This document shows positions 6,787 to 14,040 of a DNA stretch of 14,040 nt, in pieces. Position numbers and translations under genes: made by a program. The DNA lies in contig SPCL01000049.1 of NCBI GenBank assembly GCA_004525335.1, positions 1 to 14,040 on the forward strand. The letters are read 5' to 3'. The notes under the pieces were generated by a model. It did not search any database. It was not told the origin of the DNA and was given only the letters and a program-made list of their open reading frames with translations. This stretch comes from Thermodesulfobacteriales bacterium. GTDB taxonomy: Bacteria > Desulfobacterota_D > UBA1144 > Nemesobacterales > UBA2774. The first letter of the stretch is position 1. Each line of letters begins with the position of its first letter.

Positions 6787-6901
6787 CCGACGTAGTCTTA
6801 ATATGTTTCTGACTTGTCTATTTATTATTACCAATAACAATATTTACTTTTTCCTAGATAAACATTTTGAACAATTCTGGCTATAACAAGGCTATAACTA
6901 A
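6787..6901 (+). other. aroQ-recJ spacer with short direct repeat
   Basis: This 115-base AT-rich gap contains GGCTATAAC twice, at 6879-6887 and 6890-6898, ending three bases before the recJ ATG. The repeat takes the place where a Shine-Dalgarno sequence would be expected, and none better is visible. TATAAC resembles a -10 box, but no -35 lies at the right distance (TTGAAC at 6867 is 9 or 20 bases away). No terminator separates aroQ and recJ, so read-through is plausible. Confidence 0.4.
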
Positions 6902-8605
6902 ATGAAGAGTAATTGGATAATAGAAAAAGAGAATATAAAGCTAAGAGACAAACTATCAAAAGCTCTTAAAATATCACCTATCACAGCTCAAATTCTCTTA
7001 AACCGAGGCATTAAAAACGAGACAGAGGCAAATCTCTTCTTGAACTGCACACTATTTGATCTGCCATCGCCATATCTTATGAAGGGCATGGATATAGCAA
7101 TTGAGAGAATAAAGAAAGGGCTTCATGAAAATGAAAGAATAGCTATTTACGGTGACTATGATGTTGACGGTGTGACCTCAACAGCGCTGCTATATAATTT
7201 CCTAAAAGACATAAACGCTAATGTTACCTATTACAATCCGGACAGAATAAAAGAGGGGTATGGAATAAATATTGACGCCGTCAAGAAACTCTCTCAGGAT
7301 GGGGTAGGCCTTATAATCTCGGGAGATTGCGGCATCACCGCTGTTAAGGAAGTTGAGCAGGCTAAAGAGCTCGGTGTGGATTTTATTGTTACAGATCATC
7401 ACAAACCCCCACAAGAGCTCCCTAAAGCTGTCTCTGTTCTAAACCCGAAACTCTCAGACTGCAAATACCCGGCAAAGGAAATAGTTGGTGTGGGGGTAAT
7501 TTTCAATTTAGTTATAGCTCTTAGACGTGCTCTTAGAGATGAGGGATTTTTCAAGAACGGTGAGCCTAATTTAGGGGATTATCTCGACCTCGTGGCGCTT
7601 GGAACCGTCGCTGACTGCGCCCCACTGCTCGATGTAAACCGTATTTTGGTAAAAGAGGGAATTAAAAGGATGCAAAATCCTAAACGCCTTGGCCTTCAAG
7701 CTTTAAAAGAGGCAAGCAGTATTAAGGGGGAGGTAACATCATACGATTTAGGTTTTAAGTTTGGACCCAGAATAAACGCCTCCGGAAGAATGAGCACTGC
7801 GGATAATGCGGTCAAACTCTTCATTTCCGACAACTTAGAAGACGCAAGAGAAATCGCAAAAGATCTAAATAAACAAAACACCGATAGACAAGACACAGAG
7901 GCTGGCATAGTCAAAGAAGCGATTTCACAGCTTGAATCAAACCCCGAGATCATAGGCTCAAATTCGATAGTATTAGCATCTCGTAACTGGCACCCTGGAA
8001 TTATTGGAATTGTCGCATCAAGAATTGCAGAAAGGTATGAAAAGCCTACGTTGTTAATTGCTATTAGTGAAGATGGCGTAGGCAAAGGCTCGGGCAGAAG
8101 CGTAGACGGGGTTAATATCTATGCCGCACTTTTGGAATGCAGAGAACTATTCTTGCAGTTTGGAGGACATGAACAGGCCGCTGGTCTCTCTATACGTGAA
8201 GAGGATGTTGATAAATTTAGGAAAATGTTTGATAAAGCGCTTGAGTCAAATAAAGAACCATACAAGCAGAAACTAAATATTGATTGCACCGTAGAGCTAG
8301 AATCTATATCCGAGAGCTTAATTTCTGAACTAGATTTACTCGCCCCTTTCGGCATTGGGAATCCTGAGCCCTTATTACTCTCTAAAGAAGTAGAAGTAAT
8401 ATCACAGCGCATATTTAAGGATAATCATCTCGGTTTTAAGGTAAAGGAGGGAGAAAATTTCTATGATGCAATATGGTTTAATATGAAACAACCCACAACT
8501 CTTCCGGACAAGATAGATATGGTTTATACCCCTGAGTTTAATAGATGGAACGGGAAAAAAGAGATCAGACTTAGAGTAAGAGATGTTAGCTGGGAAAACA
8601 ATTAA
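6902..8605 (+). CDS. recJ: Single-stranded-DNA-specific exonuclease RecJ
   Basis: RecJ is a 5'-to-3' single-strand DNA exonuclease used in RecF-pathway recombination, base excision repair and mismatch repair. The 567 residues match the family length (E. coli about 577). The DHH domain shows DYDVDG (85-90), SGDCG with Asp142, the signature DHH (165-167) and TVADCAPL with Asp238, which are the expected metal ligands. GPRINASGRM (288-297) follows. The DHHA1 domain contains RNWHPGIIGIVASR (361-374) and GGHEQAAG (421-428). Residues from about 455 to the end should form the OB fold that grips single-stranded DNA. All core motifs are intact. The start is set by ATG after a weak ribosome binding region. 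It follows aroQ by 115 bases and precedes the SPFH gene by 78 bases on the same strand. Confidence 0.97.
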   Translation: MKSNWIIEKENIKLRDKLSKALKISPITAQILLNRGIKNETEANLFLNCTLFDLPSPYLMKGMDIAIERIKKGLHENERIAIYGDYDVDGVTSTALLYNFLKDINANVTYYNPDRIKEGYGINIDAVKKLSQDGVGLIISGDCGITAVKEVEQAKELGVDFIVTDHHKPPQELPKAVSVLNPKLSDCKYPAKEIVGVGVIFNLVIALRRALRDEGFFKNGEPNLGDYLDLVALGTVADCAPLLDVNRILVKEGIKRMQNPKRLGLQALKEASSIKGEVTSYDLGFKFGPRINASGRMSTADNAVKLFISDNLEDAREIAKDLNKQNTDRQDTEAGIVKEAISQLESNPEIIGSNSIVLASRNWHPGIIGIVASRIAERYEKPTLLIAISEDGVGKGSGRSVDGVNIYAALLECRELFLQFGGHEQAAGLSIREEDVDKFRKMFDKALESNKEPYKQKLNIDCTVELESISESLISELDLLAPFGIGNPEPLLLSKEVEVISQRIFKDNHLGFKVKEGENFYDAIWFNMKQPTTLPDKIDMVYTPEFNRWNGKKEIRLRVRDVSWENN

Positions 8606-8683
8606 ATAGAAAAAACTCTACAAATCACACAATCCAGATATATTATATTAGATAACTCATAAAAAAACGGAGGTTTTATTAAT

Positions 8684-9571
8684 ATGGCTTCAAGACCTAA
8701 GCTTGAAAATTTAAACTTTTTATACCCGATAATTATTATTCTAGTTATAGTGCTAGCAACTAGCGCATTTGTAATTGTCGATAGTGGACATGTAGGGGTC
8801 ATAAGAACTTTGGGAGCGGTGCAACCCCAACCTCTACCTGAAGGGTTTCATTTAAAAAAGCCTTTTCTGGATAAAGTAGAACAAGTCGACATAAGGCTTA
8901 CGAAAGCTAATTCCAAATCTGCAGCAGCCTCAAAGGACCTTCAGACTGTAGAAACTCAGGTTACAGTCCAATATTCGATCTTGGGACCTGTGGCTCCACA
9001 GACCTATCAGAGAATTGGACAACGTGCAGTCGTAGCAGCAACAGTAATTGAGCCCGCAATTCAGGAATCGGTAAAAGCAGTTGCAGCCCAGTTTACAGCT
9101 GAGCAGCTTGTAACCAAGAGAGCCGAGGTTAAGCAGCAGATTCAAAAAGCAATAGAAAACTTTATACACGTCACACTTCTAGACAAGAAGGTCCCTACAG
9201 CGCTCAGAATAGCTAACGTTGCTATTACAGACTTTGAATTCTCAGTAGAATTTAATAAAGCTATTGAACTTAAAGTAAGAGCCGAGCAGGAAGCGCTTCA
9301 AGCTATAAATGAGAAAACAAGAAGGGTAACCCAGGCTGAGGCGGGTTATCAGGAGCGTAAGCTCGCTGCCGATGGTCAAGCTTATGAAATTGAAGCCTCT
9401 TCTAAAGCAAAAGCAGACGCAATAGCAAGAGAGGCTAAAGCGCTTAAGGACAATCCTCAGTTGATCGAGCTCAGACTTGCAGAAAAATGGGACGGCACAT
9501 TGCCAAGGTTGACCGGAGGCAGTGGTGTTCCGCTTATAAACGTTGACAGCGTGCTCCAAGACAAGAAATAA
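8684..9571 (+). CDS. SPFH/prohibitin-like membrane protein
   Basis: A 295-residue member of the SPFH (stomatin/prohibitin/flotillin/HflK) superfamily, closest in look to bacterial prohibitin homologues. It is probably anchored in the inner membrane by a single N-terminal segment (about 13-33, FLYPIIIILVIVLATSAFVIV), with the SPFH domain at about 34-195 starting DSGHVGVIRTLG. A long charged coiled-coil region (about 195-265, rich in E, A, K and R) would drive ring assembly. The tail LIELRLAEKWDGTLPRL is typical of the prohibitin subgroup. Relatives scaffold membrane microdomains or regulate the FtsH protease, but no ftsH is in this window. A strong GGAGG (8669-8673) lies ten bases before the ATG. 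Its stop is only 6 bases from the convergent gcvP stop, and no terminator hairpin is visible between them. Confidence 0.9.
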   Translation: MASRPKLENLNFLYPIIIILVIVLATSAFVIVDSGHVGVIRTLGAVQPQPLPEGFHLKKPFLDKVEQVDIRLTKANSKSAAASKDLQTVETQVTVQYSILGPVAPQTYQRIGQRAVVAATVIEPAIQESVKAVAAQFTAEQLVTKRAEVKQQIQKAIENFIHVTLLDKKVPTALRIANVAITDFEFSVEFNKAIELKVRAEQEALQAINEKTRRVTQAEAGYQERKLAADGQAYEIEASSKAKADAIAREAKALKDNPQLIELRLAEKWDGTLPRLTGGSGVPLINVDSVLQDKK

Positions 9572-9577
9572 CTTTTA

Positions 9578-12499
9578 TTATTTAGCCGGAATAAACAAAG
9601 GTAAATCTTCGTATGATTCTACTGGCGGGCAGGAACAAACCAGGTTTCTGTCCCCATAAGGGTTATCAATTCTGCCAACTGGCGGCCAGAATTTATTTTC
9701 TTTCAAATATGGAAGCGGGAAAACAGCTTTTTTTCTGGAGTAGGAATGCTTCCACTTATCGTTAGCAATTTCTTTTGAGGTATGCGGTGCATTTTTAAGA
9801 ACATTATCTTCTCTATCCGCTGTTCCGTCAGCTACCTCTCTCATTTCTTTGTAAATATAAATTAGAGCCTCACAAAAACGGTCTAATTCATCTTTTGCCT
9901 CGCTCTCTGTGGGTTCTATCATCATGGTCCCGGCAACCGGCCATGAGATAGTTGGGGCATGAAAACCATAATCCATAAGCCTTTTTGCCACATCTTCAAC
10001 CTCAATTCCAGCTTCCTTTTTAAAAGTTCTTAAATCCAAGATGAATTCATGCGCAACCCTGCCGCTACTACCGGTATAAAGAACGCTATAAAATTTTTCT
10101 AATTTCGACTTTAAGTAATTGGCGTTTAATATCGCGTATTTAGTTGCGTCAGTTACTCCCTTCCACCCGAGCAATCTAATATAAATATAAGACACGAGCA
10201 TTATGCTTGAACTCCCCCACGGGGCAGCTGACACGGCTGGAATAGATTTCTCATCTCCGATATCAACAACTGCATGCCCTGGCAAATAAGGGGCTAAGTG
10301 CTGGGCTACACAAATCGGCCCCATCCCGGGACCTCCGCCGCCATGTGGAATGCTAAAAGTTTTGTGTAGATTTATGTGGCAAACATCGGCTCCTATGATT
10401 GAAGGGCTTGTAAGTCCAACCTGAGCGTTCATATTGGCGCCGTCCATGTAAACCTGACCGCCGTTCTCATGAATAATCTTGCATATTTCTTGAATATCTT
10501 CCTCGAATACTCCGTGAGTCGAAGGATATGTAACCATAATGGCGGATAACTTGTCTCTATATTGCTCAGCCTTTTCTCTTAAAGCTTCTATATCAATATT
10601 CCCACGATCATCGCATTTAACCACAACGACTTTCATCCCAGCCATTGCAGCACTAGCGGGGTTCGTACCGTGAGCGGATGAGGGTATAAGTGCAACATCT
10701 CTATGCCCTTCCCCTCTGTCTGAATGATACGCCCTTATTACCATAAGCCCCGCATACTCACCCTGAGCGCCTGAGTTGGGCTGAAGTGATACACCAGGTA
10801 AACCAGTGATTTCAGAAAGATAGGATTTGAGCTCATTAAATATATTCTCATATCCTCTTGCTTGGTCCTTGGGAACAAATGGGTGAAGCTTTGAGAATTC
10901 TGGCCAGGTAACAGGCACCATTTCAGTTGTAGCGTTTAGTTTCATCGTACAGGAACCAAGAGGTATCATCGATGAAGTAAGAGAAAGATCTTTATTCTCA
11001 AGGCGTTTTATATACCTCAGCATCTTAGTTTCAGTATGGTATTTGTTGTATACCTCATGATTAAGATATTCACTATGACGAAGTAGTACTTTCGGAAGCC
11101 GGATGCCAAGATCATCAATAGTGTTTAGGTTTGTGTCATAATCTTTATCATCAAGTTCGGAAAAGATTCTAATTATCGTCTCTATATCTGATAGTTCGGT
11201 AGTTTCATCAAGTGAAATTCCAACATGTGTATCATCTATATATCTAAGGTTTATTTTTCCCCTTTCGGCAATTGATTTGAGAGCGTTAATTCTTTCGCCG
11301 GTTGAGTCTTTGAGATCAATTTTCAATGTGTCGAAATAATAGTTATTGATTTGTTCAAAACCCAGGCTACTAAGTTCAGATTCTAGTATTTGAGCCCTAT
11401 TATGTATTTTGATAGCAATTGCTCTTAGCCCTTTAGGGCCATGATAGACTGCATACATGCCCGCCATAATAGCAAGGAGCGCCTGAGCTGTGCATATATT
11501 TGAAGTAGCCTTTTCTCGCCTTATATGCTGCTCTCTTGTTTGTAGAGCCATCCTGTATGCAGGATCACCATGGGAATCAATTGAGACCCCAATAATCCTG
11601 CCTGGAACTTGCCGAGCAAACTTCTCATAAGTTGCAAAGTAGGCTGCATGCGGCCCTCCATATCCCATAGGAACCCCGAGTCTTTGAGATGAACCGACCA
11701 CCACATCGGCGCCAAACTCTCCGGGAGGAGTAAGCAGAGTTAAACTAAGTAAATCAGCAGCAACGGCCACTAATATTCCAGACTCATGAGCGCTCTCCAC
11801 AAAATTGGAGTAATCTACGATTTCACCATCAGCCCCAGGATATTGAAGGAGAACTCCAAACACTTCACCATCAAAATTAAAGCCTTCATGATCTCCAATA
11901 ATAAGATTTATACCCAATGGCTCTGCCCTACTTCTGAGTAGATCAATCGTTTGAGGAAAACACTTCTCTGAAACAAAGAAGCTGTTTGCATCATCACCCT
12001 TTAACTTTTTATCTTTAACCCGGTGAAGCATAGTCATAGCTTCAGCAGCAGCCGTAGCTTCATCTAAAAGAGACGCGTTTGCAATCTCCATACCGGTAAG
12101 ATCACTTACCATAGTCTGGAAATTAAGAAGAGCTTCTAATCTGCCTTGTGATATTTCGGCCTGATATGGTGTGTACTGGGTATACCAGCCTGGGTTTTCT
12201 AAAATGTTTCTTTGAATAACGCCTGGGGTGACACAGTCATAATACCCCATGCCTATGTATGATTTGTAAACTTTATTAAGTTTTGCTGTCTTAGCTAATT
12301 CATTTAATAAACCGGCTTCACTTAAAGGTTCGGGCAAATTTAACGGCTCGGCCATCCTGATAAATGAAGGGACAATAGAGGCTATTAGTTCATCAAGTGA
12401 ATTTACGCCAAGATGTTCAAGCATAGACTCCACTTCTGATTCATCAGGGCCTATATGTCTTGAAACAAATGAATTATTTTTATCCAGGTCTGTAGTCAT
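9578..12499 (-). CDS. gcvP: Glycine dehydrogenase (decarboxylating), P protein, single chain
   Basis: P protein of the glycine cleavage system. With pyridoxal phosphate it decarboxylates glycine and attaches the aminomethyl group to the lipoyl arm of GcvH. At 973 residues it is the full single-chain form, not the split P1/P2 version. The N-terminal half has FVSRHIGP and YIGMGYYDCVTP, with VVVGSSQRLGVPMGYGGPHA. The catalytic half has SSMIPLGSCTMKLNATTEM and SSAHGTNPASA. The PLP lysine is K713 in HINLHKTFSIPHGGGGPG. The start ATG gives the usual N-terminus, though the ribosome binding site is weak. It follows gcvH by 113 bases; this gap is AT-rich and might hold its own start signal, but no terminator or clear promoter was seen. 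Frame and motifs are complete. Confidence 0.97.
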   Translation of the reverse strand: MTTDLDKNNSFVSRHIGPDESEVESMLEHLGVNSLDELIASIVPSFIRMAEPLNLPEPLSEAGLLNELAKTAKLNKVYKSYIGMGYYDCVTPGVIQRNILENPGWYTQYTPYQAEISQGRLEALLNFQTMVSDLTGMEIANASLLDEATAAAEAMTMLHRVKDKKLKGDDANSFFVSEKCFPQTIDLLRSRAEPLGINLIIGDHEGFNFDGEVFGVLLQYPGADGEIVDYSNFVESAHESGILVAVAADLLSLTLLTPPGEFGADVVVGSSQRLGVPMGYGGPHAAYFATYEKFARQVPGRIIGVSIDSHGDPAYRMALQTREQHIRREKATSNICTAQALLAIMAGMYAVYHGPKGLRAIAIKIHNRAQILESELSSLGFEQINNYYFDTLKIDLKDSTGERINALKSIAERGKINLRYIDDTHVGISLDETTELSDIETIIRIFSELDDKDYDTNLNTIDDLGIRLPKVLLRHSEYLNHEVYNKYHTETKMLRYIKRLENKDLSLTSSMIPLGSCTMKLNATTEMVPVTWPEFSKLHPFVPKDQARGYENIFNELKSYLSEITGLPGVSLQPNSGAQGEYAGLMVIRAYHSDRGEGHRDVALIPSSAHGTNPASAAMAGMKVVVVKCDDRGNIDIEALREKAEQYRDKLSAIMVTYPSTHGVFEEDIQEICKIIHENGGQVYMDGANMNAQVGLTSPSIIGADVCHINLHKTFSIPHGGGGPGMGPICVAQHLAPYLPGHAVVDIGDEKSIPAVSAAPWGSSSIMLVSYIYIRLLGWKGVTDATKYAILNANYLKSKLEKFYSVLYTGSSGRVAHEFILDLRTFKKEAGIEVEDVAKRLMDYGFHAPTISWPVAGTMMIEPTESEAKDELDRFCEALIYIYKEMREVADGTADREDNVLKNAPHTSKEIANDKWKHSYSRKKAVFPLPYLKENKFWPPVGRIDNPYGDRNLVCSCPPVESYEDLPLFIPAK

Positions 12500-12612
12500 C
12501 AGATTTTTGAATATTATGAACTACTACAATCTAAACTGAGAGGTAAACATGATAATATGAGTAGAGAACTATTAAAGTACTTTTAAGAAAAGAAGTAAAG
12601 ATTATGGAAGAT

Positions 12613-13008
12613 CTATTCTTCTACTTCGTTCTCAACAAAGTCAGTATATTGCTCAAAACTCATTAAATCTTCAAGCTCTCCATGATCATAAACTTTAACT
12701 TTGATCATCCAGCCCTCACCATAGGGATCAGCGTTAATTAACTCAGGTGAATCCAGAAGCGCTTCATTCACCTCCACAACATCACCGCTAACAGGAGCGT
12801 ATAGATCTGAAACCGCTTTAGTGGATTCAACTGCTCCGAACGGATCACCTTTTGTAATTTCATCTCCTTCACTTGGAAGCTCTATATAAACAATTTCTCC
12901 CAGTGCATCCTGGGCATGATCGGTTATCCCAATTACAAGCACATCGCCTTCCTCATGTGCCCACTCGTGATCGTTAGTATATTTGAGTTCTTCAAGTACC
13001 TGTACCAT
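12613..13008 (-). CDS. gcvH: Glycine cleavage system H protein (lipoyl carrier)
   Basis: H protein carries the aminomethyl and reduced lipoyl intermediates between GcvP, GcvT and lipoamide dehydrogenase. Its 131 residues match the family. The lipoyl attachment lysine is K64 in GAVESTKAVSDLYAP, and the flanking YTNDHEWA, GITDHAQDALGEIVYIELP and PYGEGWMIKV segments are the usual H-protein signatures. A clean AAGGAG lies eight bases before the ATG. It begins only 20 bases after the gcvT stop, so gcvT and gcvH belong to one operon. In some bacteria H protein also supplies lipoyl groups to other enzymes; nothing here tests that. Confidence 0.97.
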   Translation of the reverse strand: MVQVLEELKYTNDHEWAHEEGDVLVIGITDHAQDALGEIVYIELPSEGDEITKGDPFGAVESTKAVSDLYAPVSGDVVEVNEALLDSPELINADPYGEGWMIKVKVYDHGELEDLMSFEQYTDFVENEVEE

Positions 13009-13028
13009 AATCCAATCTCCTTATTTTT

Positions 13029-14040
13029 CTACTTACTATAAAAAGGGATATTCACTATCTTTGCATCCCTAAAGGTATCACGAATCTGGATTTGAATCCT
13101 ATCATCATTTGCTTTAATACTTAAATAACCCAAACCGATGGATTTTTCAAGACTTGGAGATAAAGTACCACTTGTAACATTACCAAGTAAAGCACCATTT
13201 CGAAATATGCTGTACCCTTCTCTTGGTATACCGCGTTCAAGAAGTTCAAAACCGACAAGCTTATTTTCAAGTCCCGCATCCAAAGATTTTGTAAGGGCCG
13301 CTTTGCCTATAAAATCATCATTATCCAATTTTATATACCTTTCAAGACCGGCTTCAAGAGGGTTAATGTCCTCATCAATCTCATGCCCATATAGAGGATA
13401 TCCCATTTCAATCCTAAGGGTATCCCGTGCTGCAAGACCACAGGGGTTGATCTGGAATTCCCTTCCCATTTCCATCAATTTATTCCACAATAATGGCGCT
13501 CCATCCCATGGTAGGAAAATTTCAAACCCCTCCTCCCCTGTATAACCGGTCCTTGCCACGATCATATCGTAGCCATTCCAATTAATCATTTCAAAACGGA
13601 ATTTCTTTATGCTATCTAAGTTCTCTCCTAAGGCCTCACTAAGTATAGTTTTTGAATCAGGACCCTGGATTGCTATCTGCGAATATTGGGAGCTTTTATC
13701 TGAAACCACTACATCAAAATTATTTTCTTCTTTTTTAATCCATGCATAATCTTTATCACTATTAGAAGCATTAACGCAAAACAAAAAATGCTCATCTGAG
13801 AATTTATATATAATTACATCATCCACCACTCCGCCTTCGTTGTTGCATAAAAGAGTGTATTGAGCTTGAAAATTTTGTACTTTTTTTGCGTCATTGGTCG
13901 TAACCCATTGGCAGAATTTTATTGCATCTATACCCTTAACTTCTATCTCCCCCATGTGGCTTACATCAAACAGCCCAGCAGATTTTCTCACTGCAAGATG
14001 CTCTTGCCTAACACCCTCATACTGCACGGGCATTTCCCAC
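13029..14040 (-). CDS. gcvT: Aminomethyltransferase, T protein, 5' end outside window
   Basis: T protein transfers the methylene carbon from aminomethyl-lipoyl-GcvH to tetrahydrofolate, releasing ammonia. The reading frame continues to the window edge: before the ATG at 14033 come codons for W and E, giving WEMPVQYEGVR. This is the usual internal GWEMPVQY motif, so that ATG is not the start and about 25-30 residues are missing. Counting from that Met, SHMGEIEVKG (25-34), GGVVDDVIIYK with the catalytic Asp at 71 or 72, ARTGYTGEEGFEIFLP (160-175) and CGLAARDTLRIEMGYPLYGHE (198-218) mark the folate-binding and catalytic core. The C-terminal barrel (VTSGTLSPSLEKSIGLGYL) is complete. It is the first visible gene of the gcvT-gcvH-gcvP operon. 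Confidence 0.96.
   Translation of the reverse strand, partial: WEMPVQYEGVRQEHLAVRKSAGLFDVSHMGEIEVKGIDAIKFCQWVTTNDAKKVQNFQAQYTLLCNNEGGVVDDVIIYKFSDEHFLFCVNASNSDKDYAWIKKEENNFDVVVSDKSSQYSQIAIQGPDSKTILSEALGENLDSIKKFRFEMINWNGYDMIVARTGYTGEEGFEIFLPWDGAPLLWNKLMEMGREFQINPCGLAARDTLRIEMGYPLYGHEIDEDINPLEAGLERYIKLDNDDFIGKAALTKSLDAGLENKLVGFELLERGIPREGYSIFRNGALLGNVTSGTLSPSLEKSIGLGYLSIKANDDRIQIQIRDTFRDAKIVNIPFYSK

Overview
The window looks like chromosomal DNA of a Gram-negative bacterium with AT-leaning composition (roughly 40% GC by eye in the core genes). Single-chain GcvP, AroQ-type dehydroquinase, RecJ and a prohibitin-like SPFH protein are compatible with a deltaproteobacterial-grade or similar proteobacteria-like lineage. 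Nothing here fixes the taxon.

Region 1 (1-826) is a scar. It holds the right part of an IS3-family element whose transposase has an in-frame TAG between a conserved Trp and the first catalytic Asp. Right after the element comes a short remnant of a family 2 glycosyltransferase.

Region 2 (827-2899, minus) is a 690-residue protein that I do not recognise as a named family. Its C-terminal half carries GT-A-like glycosyltransferase features: a DLD motif, a GGTNG...ED stretch and a late His. This gene is richer in GC than the right-hand genes and sits beside the IS scar, so it may have been acquired. It is the best candidate here for something undescribed. A gene-poor gap of about 440 bases with a terminator-like hairpin follows.

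Region 3 (3342-5336, minus) is a secreted multimodular cellulase. It consists of a signal peptide, a GH5 catalytic domain resembling the Acidothermus E1 type, and two copies of a unit made of a small Asp-rich Cys-bounded segment plus a CBM2. The two copies are joined by a Pro-Thr linker encoded by 36-bp tandem repeats.

Region 4 (5621-9571, plus) is a set of housekeeping genes: a TPR protein, aroQ (shikimate pathway), recJ (single-strand exonuclease) and an SPFH/prohibitin-like membrane protein. A sigma-70-like promoter lies so close to the TPR start that the message could be nearly leaderless.

Region 5 (9578-14040, minus) is the glycine cleavage operon gcvT-gcvH-gcvP, read from the right edge and converging on the SPFH gene with only 6 bases between stop codons. 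gcvT runs off the window. GcvP decarboxylates glycine and loads the aminomethyl group onto lipoyl-GcvH; GcvT then passes the one-carbon unit to tetrahydrofolate. The fourth partner, lipoamide dehydrogenase, is not in the window.
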